This document shows positions 47,679-59,041 of a stretch of 64,000 nucleotides of DNA, one piece after another. The first letter of the stretch is position 1. Every line of letters begins with the position of its first letter. The translations under genes and the position numbers were made by a program. Source of the stretch: Papaver somniferum (lineage: Eukaryota > Streptophyta > Magnoliopsida > Ranunculales > Papaveraceae); assembly GCF_003573695.1 (NCBI RefSeq), contig NC_039358.1, positions 94,872,881 to 94,936,880 of the forward strand, read 5' to 3'. The notes beneath the pieces are model-generated. The model saw only the letters and a list, made by a program, of their open reading frames with translations, was not told where the DNA came from and searched no databases.

Positions 47679-48821
47679 ATGCCTCCTAAAGCTGTCAACT
47701 TTGTCAAGTGTCTCGGAAATACCTCAAAGGGTCACTCCTTAGATGATTCTTCCGAATCCCGAGGTAAGAAGAATGTCCCATCTTGTGTCAATCATTCTTC
47801 CTCCAATGAGACATTGGATATAATGGCTAAAGCTGAATTGGAGCTCACCAGAATTTCAAAAAATTCTACTGAGTGTATTGATCTACAGGATCATGGTAAA
47901 CTCATTGATGAATTTGAAAAGTCTATAGATTGTGAACAAGTACTCTACAACATTATAGGGTCATTCTCTAAGGAAATTGAGAAACTTCTTCAAGAAAACA
48001 ATATACAGCGTGAAAAGATTTGTGATCTTGAAAATCTGGTCAAAGAAGGTTCAATTAAAGAAAATTGTTTGATCAAGACGCATTTATCTGATCTAGACAG
48101 ACTTCGTGTTGAGAAGGAGAAACTTGAAGCATCGCTTGTCTTAGCCCATGGACAGTGCGAATCCTTGGAAAAGGAAAACTTTGTCTTAAAGAAAAATTCT
48201 TCTGCACAAACTAATTCTCATGAGTTACTGTACATAATGAAATTTTCTCCAGAAGAAGATTGTGTCAAGAAAAGTTTTCATAACTTACAATCTTCTCCGG
48301 TGGCTATGAAGTTTAAACAAGTACGCGTTGTTGCTTCTCCTCCACGAATTTTTACCTTATATGGAAAAGGAAATCACTATGCTATCCATTGTTTTTCCAG
48401 AAAGAAACGTGTTTCTGAACTTCACAAGTTGCTTCTTTCTATTGTCAATGGAGTAAATAGTCGGACGACTACTACAGTGAAGGTCCCGTTCACAGGAAAC
48501 CAAGCATCTTATAAAAATGATCTCTCTCCTATAAATTATTGCATGACATTTGTAAATCCACGTGTCACCAATGAAAGTATGTCCTGTACTTATAAGAACA
48601 CATCTGATAAATCTAAGTCTAGTGTGTGGAGACGAATTTCAGAAAATCCCCTAGAACCTATTTCTAGAGGTCCTAGACTTTGTCATCAGAAAGATTTCTC
48701 GCCTGTGATTCCCAGAAGAACTGCTAGACGCACCCTTTTTCCTGGAAGCTGCGGTGAAAGGACTAGAAATGTTGTAATAAGACATCCTGAAAGAAATTAC
48801 ATCTACTCTCTCAGAACCTAA
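47679..48821 (+). CDS. S-f Gag-like protein, zinc knuckle damaged
   Basis: 380 residues. The ATG at 47679 is chosen because it matches the S-c start and lies 93 bp past the LTR; the open frame extends further up through the primer site but that part is not conserved. Residues ~75-173 are a likely coiled coil (IDEFEKS, EKLLQENN, RLRVEKEKLEAS, ESLEKENFVLKK). The nucleocapsid knuckle, intact in S-c, is degraded: at 225-238 the two first cysteines are F225 and Y228, while H233 and C238 remain. The C-terminal 90 residues are basic (RRTARRT, RKKR), which could still bind RNA. A strong splice-donor consensus, GAG then GTAAGA, lies at 47761-47769 inside codon 29. The frame is otherwise unbroken. It would be expected to form the particle core with partner elements. 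Confidence 0.82.
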   Translation: MPPKAVNFVKCLGNTSKGHSLDDSSESRGKKNVPSCVNHSSSNETLDIMAKAELELTRISKNSTECIDLQDHGKLIDEFEKSIDCEQVLYNIIGSFSKEIEKLLQENNIQREKICDLENLVKEGSIKENCLIKTHLSDLDRLRVEKEKLEASLVLAHGQCESLEKENFVLKKNSSAQTNSHELLYIMKFSPEEDCVKKSFHNLQSSPVAMKFKQVRVVASPPRIFTLYGKGNHYAIHCFSRKKRVSELHKLLLSIVNGVNSRTTTTVKVPFTGNQASYKNDLSPINYCMTFVNPRVTNESMSCTYKNTSDKSKSSVWRRISENPLEPISRGPRLCHQKDFSPVIPRRTARRTLFPGSCGERTRNVVIRHPERNYIYSLRT

Positions 48822-49175
48822 TGGTAAGACTATGTCTCCGTATCCTACTTAGCAGCAGAATGGTCCATCCTTGTGTCTAACTTGAGAGATACAAGGATGA
48901 GGATTTGAGAGATGCTCAAGTATTGTGATATATTTTTCTCTTGTCTTTGCTGCTTTACCCTTTTCTAGTAGCTTTGTCTTCTTGTCTCTATGATTTTGGG
49001 ATGGAGGATTTTTGAAAGCTACATAGTGTGCAATATCACTTTTAGGGCCAATGGTTTTTTTGGTCGTCCCACGAACGCCCGTATCTCCTAAAAGAACTCT
49101 AGGGTTTCTAGCCAGGGCATTCACGAGCATATATAAATCTTATATGTGTTTCGTTTTTCTTCAGAAAGGAGCACT
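48822..49175 (+). other. S-f spacer with splice-acceptor-like site
   Basis: Non-coding gap between gag and ORF2. It ends with a pyrimidine-rich TTTTTCTTCAG (49154-49164), a good plant 3' splice site 11 bp before the ORF2 ATG. No other feature seen. Confidence 0.5.
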
Positions 49176-49610
49176 ATGGAATCTGTTCCCAAAGAAGAAG
49201 TTAACTCCTTGGTTGAGGATGATCTCAAAGGATGTGATTCTGGTCAAGAGTTTATACGGAAGAAGATGCTTGAAAGAAAAGAGTATAACACTTGGATTGG
49301 TGAATCTGTCAAGGATTTGATTAGTGTTCAGAATGAAGTTAAGAACGAACTGGTTAACCTTCAATTGCAGATAAACCAGTTGATTGATGGACAGACGAAA
49401 ATCCTTGGTACTCAGAATATCTTGATCAGAAATCAGAAGAAAGTTATCCTTGACTGTGCAAAGGCTTGTCATTATGCTCGCACTATTGATCGAAAAGTCG
49501 ATGTTCTAACTTTTGAACATGGTGTCTTTACGGTCAACATGGTCGAGGATATCATTGACTGCTACTTTGATGGACCATTTCAGAGGTATGAAATCATCCA
49601 GGAAAACTGA
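49176..49610 (+). CDS. S-f ORF2, conserved protein of unknown function
   Basis: 144 residues, unbroken. The ATG at 49176 is taken because the S-c relic starts at the equivalent point. An acidic N-terminus (KEEVNSLVEDD) is followed by ERKEYNTWIGESVKDLI (about residues 33-49), a heptad-like segment LVNLQLQINQLIDGQTKIL (about 60-78) and the C-terminal block FDGPFQRYEII. It is predicted soluble and probably oligomeric by coiled coil; no membrane segment, knuckle or enzyme motif. It aligns without gaps with the S-c relic, conserved blocks being in the middle and at the C-terminus. Sireviruses often carry an envelope-like frame in this place, but this protein lacks a membrane anchor, so I do not call it that. 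It may be made from a spliced RNA. Confidence 0.68.
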   Translation: MESVPKEEVNSLVEDDLKGCDSGQEFIRKKMLERKEYNTWIGESVKDLISVQNEVKNELVNLQLQINQLIDGQTKILGTQNILIRNQKKVILDCAKACHYARTIDRKVDVLTFEHGVFTVNMVEDIIDCYFDGPFQRYEIIQEN

Positions 49611-51467
49611 GTCTTATATGCCTAGTAAGTCTTCTTTTTGGATTAGTTGGAAGAATAACTAGTGCTTTGAATAGCGATGATTGTGACTACACATAGCTAT
49701 TTTTGTTTTCATCTTCTTATGTTACTTTTTTATATTTAATGGTATTAAATTCTAAAAATATTTGGAGGATGATGATTATTGCAGTATTTTAATGGTTTGT
49801 GATATTGCAATATTTTTATGGGATATGTATTGTTTACGTCCGTGAACTTGAAGGTCCCATATTGCAGTCAAAAGTAAAGTAACTCATGAATCGGTATTCG
49901 TATTGATGAAAGAACGAATGGACTTTTGACATATACAAAAGTTATGCCTATGCAGTCATGTTTTTGATGGAAAATAGGATGATATCTTTTGTTTGACAAG
50001 GATAAAGTCTATTATATCGTTATGCTGGAAAATAGAATAGATCCTTGTATGTTATCCACGATATTGATCTTCATTGATCCATTTTATTATGTTTTACCGT
50101 GAAGGCTCCATTGTGCGTCTTATGTTGAGCACCTTACAACTAAGTCGATTTACCTTGGCTTTGTTGGTTGTTCCATGAGATACTATATGTCGAGCATTAG
50201 GAACTAAATTAATCAACTAGTTTGGTTATTTAGTTAGTACTCCATAAGTTTTATTTTTTATGTTCAGTACATGTACGGTTAAGCTTGTCATATTCTATGA
50301 TGAACTTAGTCGGGGTTCCATAAGTTCTTTTTTGTTGAGCCCAAAATAATTAAATTGATTACTTCGGTGATTAGTTTGGTTATTTGTATTCCAATTAGAT
50401 TAATTATAGGTTCTCTTGTAATTAATCTAGTTGAGTTTTCATATATTCCACAAGTTCTTGTGTTGAGTATATGAAAGGCTACACTATCATGTTATTTGGT
50501 TAATGTAATCATATATTCCGTAAGGTTTTCCTTATGTTGAGTATTTGAACGGTTAAGTTAGTCATCTCCATATGATTGACTTAGTCTTAGCTCCGTGAGT
50601 TTACTTATGTTGAGCACTTTCAATTAAATTGATCACTTTTGTGGTTTGATTTAGTTGCGTATTCCAATTGAATTAATCATGGGTTTACTTGTGGTTAATT
50701 TGGTTGAGCTTTGGATATAGAAAATCATTCCTATGGTTTTTGGTGTCCAATAAAAAAATCTTTCTTTTCTTTCGAAATTAAGGTCGCTCATGTTGTTCTC
50801 TCGGGAATGACATCAAATGGGGGAGAGTTCTTTTGAACTTGTGCTTAATGGTAATATATTGCGGGGAGTGCGGCTGTGGAATTTTATAGGGGTTATCTTA
50901 TATCTTAAAACTCCTTGATGAATGTTGTTAGCTTCGGCTATTAGATTGCATCTAAATTAAGTTGGTATGTATTTTTCGTTTGGTCATGAAATGTCTCTTG
51001 TGGAAATTTCATTATGATCCCATTCTTGTACCTTTGCCAATTTTATTGACAAAAAGGGGGAGAAATATTATAGTTCACACTACAAATACATATGGTTTTC
51101 GGATCATTGTGTAAGGGCGAGTGGTTTCCATGATCGAGATGGAGTATTGACTAAGGGGGAGTGATACATATCACCGTAGTATTATTGTTAAAGTCGTGAT
51201 ACAATTGGACTTTGATGTTATATAATAATACTATGACACTGTATAATAATGATTGAGAATCTCGATTTCTCTCATTGTTATAGCTACGGATCTTCAACAA
51301 CGATGGTGCTAAACTTACAACCTTTGGGATCATTGGAGTACTTGGAAGGACGAAGATTTCAAGGAACGTTGAAGATTAGAATATGGAATAGGAGCCACTA
51401 AAGTTTATCTTTTTCGTATTCCATATGTATTAATAGTTTTGTCACTAAAATTGACAAAGGGGGATAT
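49611..51467 (+). mobile_element. S-f 3' noncoding region with four polypurine tracts
   Basis: Starts with the phrase shared by S-c and S-e (CACATAGCTATTT..). A stretch at 50100-50720 repeats a TTATGTTGAGCA..AATTGAT..TTTGGTT theme five or six times at irregular 60-110 bp spacing. Then come purine tracts AAAAAGGGGGAGAA (51051-51064), TAAGGGCGAGTGG (about 51112), CTAAGGGGGAGTG (51151) and GACAAAGGGGGATAT before the LTR. No coding frame. Confidence 0.8.
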
Positions 51468-53845
51468 TGTTAGAGCATAGCTCGGTCAACCTCGCATGCG
51501 TTGCTATCTCAAGCATGTTTGTCAATGTTAGTGATCAAAACTATAAGTCTTGATTTCTATCCTACATAGATAAGTCTTGGACTAGGATAGAAAAGTGTAG
51601 TTGAGCTCAAGGACTTCATGGCGATTCATCATACAACGACGAAGATCTATACAAGGAACCGTGGAACTTCATCAACAAAAAGGTATGTGGAGACTTGAAC
51701 TTATCTATCACTCAAAAGTCTATCTCTTCTATTTCCTACTTCTTATGAGACAAAAGTCGTATGCTATATAGACTAGATCATACACATTTGACATTTCGAG
51801 CTGAGCATTCATTGCTTATCTTTTATCTCGAAATCGTGTGTTGGTAAAGCGTTTCGCTTTGATCAAGTTTATCTTCACCTAGTGACGAAATTCATGAAAA
51901 GTTTCAATCACTTTGAGAATTGCTCTGACGTGAATCGGTTTGTGAATAACGGCTACATAGCGTCCTCTGAGAATGTCTCAATGATTGAAATGAGAGTTTA
52001 GATTACATAACCATGTATTCCTTGAACCGAAGTTTTCGAACTTTGTTGATCAAGAGAAATCGGGAGGATTGTGGAATTGGCTTTCCAAGTCCGCGAACTG
52101 TCAGAAGTTCTCGACCGAGAATTTCTGCTGGATTTTCCAAAACTCATTTGTGTGCCCAGTCCGCGAACTGGCGGAAGTTCTCTTTCCGAGAATTTCTGCT
52201 GAGTTTGGAAAACTCAACCGGTTAACTTAATTCCGCGAACTTGTTTGTGAACTTAAGAGGTTATGATCTAAAGATGTGCTCTGAACATGAAACATTAAAT
52301 TATTAAGGAATGCTTTATGCAAACCGTGGCTATAATGTTCATGAGCCGATTCAATCGAATCGAATCATCTTTGTTTCAATTATGTATTGTGTAGTTACAT
52401 AAGATCTCATATAAATTGAACAACTCTTTAACTAGTTCATTTGAGTCAATTGAACTAGTTATGGTGAAGAAGAACAAGGTTAATATGAAATGCTCACATG
52501 GTTAACCTTTTGGGTTACTATGTTGAACCAACATACACGTTTGGGCATGGTTTTCACGAACCCAGTAAACGTTTACCCAAGTGTGTGTGACAAGCTAATT
52601 TTTCGATCTAACGGTTGAGAAATATTAGCTTGAATCTAAATCAGGTTTTCATCTAACGGTGAATAAGGATTGCTTTGTAACTAAGGCAAAACCCTGATTT
52701 AAAGGCTATATAAAGGAGACATATAGCATTTTGCAAAACTAATCCCCACACGTCTGTGTGCTACTAGTGCTCCCGCTAGAGTCGATCTCCATTAACCTTT
52801 GATTTTCTTCTCTAAAATCAAGTTAACGACTTAAAGACTTCATTGGGATTGTGAAGCCAGACCGATACTACTTTATTGTATTTGTGTAATCTGATCTTGC
52901 ATCTTCTATCATACGAGTACAATCGATTGATTGGCTTGAGATCGTGAGAGTTCTCTGATAGGAAAGATAACAAAGTCACAAACATCTTCGTCTCACTGTT
53001 TGTGATTCCTCGACAATCCGCTTGTGTAGTCAGGAAGGATTGTAGAGAGGTGATTGATTAATCTAGGCTGTTCTTCGGGAATATAAGACCGAATTATCAA
53101 TTGGTTCCTGTTTACCTTGATTTTACATCAAAAGACGGAACAAAACCTAGGGTTTATCTGTGGGAGACAAATTTATCCTTTTATAGACTTTTCTATGTGA
53201 GACAGATCTGTTTATTATCAAGTATGTGATTTTGGGTTGCAGCAACTCTTGGTTGTGGGTGAGATCAGCTAAGGGAATTAAGTGCGCAGTATCCTGCTGG
53301 GATCAGAGGCGTAGGAGTACAACTGTACCTTGGATCGGTGGGAGACTGATTGGGGTTCAACTATAGTTCAGTATGAAGTTAGTTTGCAGTAGGCGAGTGT
53401 CTGTAGAGGTTTAATACAATGTGTATTCAATCTGGACTAGGTCCCGGGGTTTTTCTGCATTTGCGGTTTCCTCGTTAACAAAACTTCTGGTGTCTGTGTT
53501 ATTTATTTTCGGCATTATATTTTATATAATTGAAATAATGCAGGTTGTGCATTAAGGTCATCAACTTCTCTAATCCAACATTTGGTTTTTGATTGTAGTT
53601 GATTGATCCTTGGACATTGGTCTTTGGTACCGTCCAAGTTATCTCTCTTTGATAAAGACTCGCAGATTTGTATTTGCTTGAGTAAAGATCAAATCGAGAG
53701 ATTGAGATAATAACTCCTTGAGATACTTTTTTATCTAGATTGAGTCTGACTGTCTAGTTGATTCTCTAGCAAAGTATTCCGGAGTTAGTCCATACAGATT
53801 GCTAATCGAAATATTGGGTGTTGTTGTTAGACCCCCGCTTTTTCA
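51468..53845 (+). mobile_element. S-f 3' LTR
   Basis: 2378 bp, TGTTAGAGCATAGCTCGG to GACCCCCGCTTTTTCA. Nearly identical to 45178-47585 apart from the shorter type 2 repeat module (52083-52260). Confidence 0.93.
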
Positions 53846-53850
53846 ATATC

Positions 53851-53992
53851 AAATCGAGAGATTGAGATATAAACTCTTTGATATACTTTTTGTCTAGATT
53901 GAGTCTGACTGTCTAGTAAAGTATATTGGAGTTTGTCCATACCGATTGCTAAGCAAAATATTTGGTGTGGTTGTTGTACCCCCACTTTTTTA
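53851..53992 (+). mobile_element. S-e 5' LTR, terminal part
   Basis: Continues S-e after S-f: AAATCGAGAGATTGAGATATAAAC to CCCCCACTTTTTTA (final CA mutated to TA). Directly followed by a damaged primer site, TGGTATAAGAGAGC (53995-54008). Confidence 0.85.
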
Positions 53993-54052
53993 ATTGGTAT
54001 AAGAGAGCAGGCAAACACATTAAAGACCTTACAAGTCTGTGTTTGTAGAGAT

Positions 54053-55548
54053 ATGATTATGGACGAGTCTATCTCTCATAACATACCAGTTCAGAAATTA
54101 CCAGATGATTCTAAAAGCTTGGATTCACCTGAGAGAACTGTCACATCTAATTCAATATCTAAACATTCTCTTGATGTAAAAACTGTTGATTGGGAAACTC
54201 TCCTAGAAGAACAGTTGGATGAACTTTCTGATGAAGGTGATTCAGATATTGATAGAGATGTTGATGAGGAAGTCTCAGAGTATGTTAAGTTTTTGGATTC
54301 GTGGAATATGAAGAAGATTACAACTTCTCATGTCTCACCTCTTGTGACTCCTCTCTGTCGACAAAACAAGAAATTGAGAAGATGTTACAGAGGTGTTTAT
54401 TTTCAAATCGTTCTAACGAATCGATCCTCAAGGATTCTGAGAAAAACCTACGTACGAAGTCACTTGAATGTGATAATCTTTATCAAAAGTACTTTTTGTT
54501 GGAAGAGAAACTTGCAGAATCTGAAGCAAGGTTTAACTATCAACAAATTAGTTTTGATGACAGAGAAAGTGCTTGTCTCGCTCGAGAAAAACGCCTTGAG
54601 GATGATTTAGCTAATGCTCTTGATAAAATCAAGATGTTGGAAGATTACTTGAAAAAGTTCAATACTAGTTCAAGCAAATTAACCACTATGATAGGAGCGA
54701 GTAAAAATCATCGTGATACACGAGGATTGGGCTGTAAGGGAATAAATGCTTCAAGTATTAGCAAAGAGGTAAAATTTGTCAAGGATAGTTATTCTTCTCA
54801 ACAAAAGGTTTCCACTGATGGAAAAAGTGAAATACCTTCACCGGTAGTTAAGGTTCGGAAGAGCAAAGTATATCAACCTCCAAAGTCAGCACATACAAAT
54901 CGAGGTAAGAACATTCTTTATGTTTGCCACTATTGCGGAAATAAAGGTCACCTGGAAAGGAGATGCCGTTTGCGTATAAGGAATGAGAAACTTCATGATG
55001 TTCTTGTTTGGGCATTACAAGAATTTGTGAAACCAAGATCATACGTTAAGACTAATCCTCTTAACGTTACAGGTTGTAACTATCCAACCTTTAGGCAAAG
55101 GAATCAGTGATGTGATAAGCCTATATTTGCCTATAAACGTCATACGAATCCTTTTCACAATCGTAATGGTTATCAAAAGGATAACTTCGTAAAGACGGAG
55201 ACAAGATCTGATGCTCCTAATTGGAGAAAGACTAACTTGCAAAAGAATAGTCAATCCAATTATCTTCCGGAAAATCTTGAAAAGAGTAATGGGAAGAAGG
55301 TTTTGGTCGTTCCTAAACACACTCAAAAGTGGATACCAAAGAAAGTCAATGATGTTTTTAGTGTGAAAATGAATGATTTTCCTGAAAGTTCCATGACTAT
55401 GGAGAAAGCAGTATCCATGATGCTGGAACTTAAAGAGTTCTTTGGGAAGATGGATTTGGATGTGAAAGGTTCTAAAAGCGATCTCTTTCATGATAATCCA
55501 AAAGTCACTTGTGGTGAGCAAGACATTGTTCACCTCAACACAACTTGA
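54053..55548 (+). pseudogene. S-e gag relic with intact CCHC knuckle
   Basis: A gag of a different subfamily from S-c and S-f. It starts at ATG 54053 (DESISHNIPVQK) with a very acidic region (DELSDEGDSDIDRDVDEE). A frameshift near 54310-54340 moves it to the frame open until 55110, which holds a long coiled coil (LEEKLAESEARF, ALDKIKMLEDYLKKF) and a perfect knuckle CHYCGNKGHLERRC (about 54937-54978). One TGA (55108) interrupts the frame, which then stays open to 55548 with KHTQKWIPKKVND, reminiscent of the W-[VI]-P-K motif near the gag-protease boundary in Copia elements. No protease follows. Confidence 0.82.
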
Positions 55549-57861
55549 GTGTGTTGTAAGTGTATCCTCACCAAGGAATGCCCTGTTATGTATACAGTGA
55601 GGGAAGCACAAAAATATTATGTTTGGTAAGGCTGTAGAATTCAACTGGATTCATCTAAAAAGGTATGCCTATAAACTTGAGCAAGATTTGTGCTTTTATT
55701 TGCTTAGAGAACTTATAATGATTCACATACCTTTCTTATTGTTTTTTTCTACCTAACTTGATCTGTGTTTAAGGTTCTTAAATGTTTAGGTTTGAAAATA
55801 ATAGTTCGGGATGTTTGGACTTCATGGTACACTTACCAAGTATGCATAACATCATTTAAGATTGGTATTTGTCCTGTCTCTTGTTTTTGAGTATTTTGCT
55901 CCGTTTCGTTGCACTTGTTTCACTTCTCTTGAACTTGGGCACTTGGATCCTTGGAGTACTACTCTTCTAAGCTAATTTGTAGCTTTTACAAGAATGTTGT
56001 TGGTGAATCACCTCAAAGAAGGAAGTTCAAGAATGGAAAGAAGTACGCAGTGCTATGGAATTCTTGAATGTTCACAATCATCCTTTGTGAACTATGGTGC
56101 ATAGTCGCTATTGACTTTGTATGTTCTTCTTTGATTAAGAAAATCTTTTTATACGCCTTTGCTAGCTATTATTGGTGTAAATCCATGCGAAAAAGATTGA
56201 TTCTGCCCTATAAGGACAAATCATCTTATATGAACATTACGAGTTTGTCTTGATGCCTAGGGAACTTCTTATGAGAATTTATTCTTTTTTTTAGAAGGAT
56301 TACTAGAGTTTGGAATAGCCATTATTGTGATTACACATAGCTATGTCCAACGTTTTCATCTTCATGTTTTTAGATTTATTGGTTTAAATTCTAAAACTTG
56401 TTTGGAAGATGATTTTTGCAGTATTAATCTTTATGGTTTTATATGTTGCAATATTGTTATGGGATGTGTGTGTTTACGTCCGTGAACTTGATCGTCCCAT
56501 ATCTTGTCAAAAGTAAAGTCTTGTATATATCGATATGTAGGTATTGATAAAATAATAAATGGACTTTTGACAAATACAAAAGTTAAGCCTATATTATCAA
56601 TCTTTGATGGAAGATAGGTTAAAATCTTTTCTTTGCAAAGATTATGTCTATTGTATGTCATTATGCGAATGGTGATGGAAAATAGAATGAATCCTTGTGT
56701 ATTCCGCAGTAATTGATCTTCCCTGATCCATATTTTATTTATTACTATGAGGATCCGTAAAGTATCTTATGTTGAGCATTAAACAACCAAGTTTATTATT
56801 TTGATTAGCTATGTTGTTGTTCCGTAAGGTACTTTATGTCGAGCATTTTCAACTAAGTTAATCATCTTTTGGTTATTTAGTTGTTGCTCCGTAAGTTTTC
56901 TTATGTCGAGCATGACCAATTAAATTGATTACTTTTGTGATTAATTTGGTTGTGTATTTCAATTAGATTAATTATGGATTCTCTTGTGATTAATCTAATT
57001 GTATTTTTCAAGTCTCCATAAGTTCACTTATGTTTGAGCATTTGTCGATTAAATTAATCATAGGTTCTCTTGTGGTTAATTTAATTGAACTTTTTGGATT
57101 CAAATCCATACTTGTATGTGATTTGTTATGTCCAAATAAATCCTTCTTTTCTTTCGAAATTAAGGTCGCTCTTGTTGTTCTTTCGGGAATGACATTTAAT
57201 GGGGGAGAGTTCTTTTGAACTTGCGTTTAATTGCCATATCTTTGTGGGGAGTGCGGCCGTGGAATATTATAGGGGTTTTCTTGTATCTTTATAAACTCCT
57301 TGATGAATGCATTTATCTTCGGCTTTATGATTGCATCTAAAGAACAAATTGATATTTTTTCTTTCTTTTGGTCAAGAAATGCCTCTTTCGAAAATTTCAT
57401 TAGGATCCCGTTCTTGTACCTTTGCCAATTTTATTGACAAAAAGGGGGAGAATTAATATGTAGTTCACACTACAAATACATATGGTTTTCGGATCATTAT
57501 GTAAGGGGGAGTGGTTTCCATGTGAGATGGAGTATTGACTAAGGGGGAGTGATACATATCACCATAGTATTGTTGTTGAAGTTATGATACAATTGAACTT
57601 TGATGCTATGCAATGATACTATGACACTGTATAACAATGATTGAGAACTATTGTTTTCTTATTGTTATAACTACGGATTTTCAACAACGATGATGCTAAA
57701 CTTACAACCTTTGGGATCATTGGAGTACTTGGAAGTGACGAAGATTTCGAGTAATGTTGAAGATTAGGCATGTGGAATAGGAGCTATAAAAGTTAATTTA
57801 TTTATTTTTTGTATTCCATATGTATTAATAGTTTTGCCACTAAAATTGACAAAGAGGGAGA
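55549..57861 (+). mobile_element. S-e 3' noncoding region, ORF2 absent
   Basis: 55549-56240 is unlike S-c or S-f and contains no ORF2. From about 56241 (CTTGATGCCTAGGGAACTTC) it joins the shared 3' region, including the TTATGTTGAGCA theme (56770-57060), the GGTCGCTCTTGTTGTTC phrase (57163), purine tracts at 57437, 57504 and 57540, and ACAAAGAGGGAGA just before the LTR. Confidence 0.75.
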
Positions 57862-59041
57862 TGGTTAGAGCATTGCTCGGTCGAACTCGCATGCGTTGCT
57901 ATCTCAAGCATGTTTGTCAATGTTAGTGATCAAAACTATAAGTCTTGATTTCTAGCCTACATAGCTAAAGGTCTCGGACGAGGATAGAAAGTGTAGTTGA
58001 GCTCAAGAACTCCATGGAAATCATCATAAAAGACGAAGGACTACTCAAGGAACTGGTGGATCTTCATCGACTAAAAGGTATGTGGAGACTTGAACTTATC
58101 TGTCACTCAAAAGTCTATCTATTCTAGATCCTACTCTTGAGACAAAAGTCGTTTTGATATATAGACTTTCATTATGCACATTTTCTATTTCGAGCCGAGT
58201 TTATCTCGCCTATCTATTTCTCGAAATATGTGTTGGTAAGCTTTCGCTTTAGCCGAATTCATCTTTACCTAGTGACGAAAGTCATGTTATGTTTCAATCA
58301 CTTTGAAAATTGCTCTGACGAAAAATGGTTTGTGAATAACGGCTATATCCGTCCTCTGAGAATGTTTCAATGATTGAAATGAGAGTTTAGATTACATAAC
58401 CATTAGTAGGATATAAGCATTGTTGTGGAAACACATATATGTATAAGTCCTTATTCCTTGAACCAAAGTTTGCGAACTTTGTTGATCAAGAGAAATTGAG
58501 TGGCATGAGCCAAGTCCGCGAACTGGCGGAAGTTCTCGACCCGAGAATTTCTGCTGGAGTTTGTGAACTCCTTCCTTGAGCTTAAGTCCGCGAACCCAGT
58601 CCGCGAACTTGAGCAGGTTATATCTAAAACCGGTTGTTCTTGAACTCATGTTTATTCAAACTAAGGAATGCTCTTGCAAACCGTGGCTATAAAGTTCATG
58701 AACCGATTCGAGTGAATCAAACCGTTTTTGCTTCGATTGTGTCTTGTGTAGTTACATAAGATCTAAGAAATTGAACAACTCTCTAACTAGTTCATTTGAG
58801 TCATTTGAACTAGTTATGGTGAAGAAGAATATGGTTGATATGAAACTAATCATATGGCTAACCATTTGGTTAACTATTGTTGAACCAACAAATGTTAATG
58901 TTTGGGAACGGTTCGTAAACCCAAAATTGGACATTTCGTTTGTGTGTAACAAGCTAAGTTTTCGATCTAACGGTGGAGAAATATTAGCTTGAATCTAATC
59001 AGGTTTTCATCTAACGGTGAATATTGAATGCTTTGTTACCA
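57862..59041 (+). mobile_element. S-e 3' LTR, proximal half
   Basis: Starts TGGTTAGAGCATTGCTCGG (one base changed from TGTTAG) and matches the S-e 5' LTR almost base for base to GAATGCTTTGTTACCA. K-a is inserted after TACCA (59037-59041). The rest of this LTR is at 17257-18438 on the minus strand. Confidence 0.9.

Larger units (their letters stand above)
45178..53845 (+). mobile_element. S-f: complete gag+ORF2 element, no pol
   Basis: 8668-bp element with two LTRs, primer site, unbroken gag, unbroken ORF2 and multiple polypurine tracts, flanked by the perfect 5-bp duplication ATATC (45173-45177 and 53846-53850). The internal region is 3882 bp and has no protease, integrase or RT, so it would need enzymes from a relative. 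It fits the known idea of terminal-repeat retrotransposons carrying only gag, with an extra frame. It is the youngest-looking family S copy here. Confidence 0.93.

Noticed and set aside
55039..55644. 201-codon minus-strand frame
   Set aside because: Antisense of the S-e gag; no homology of its own.
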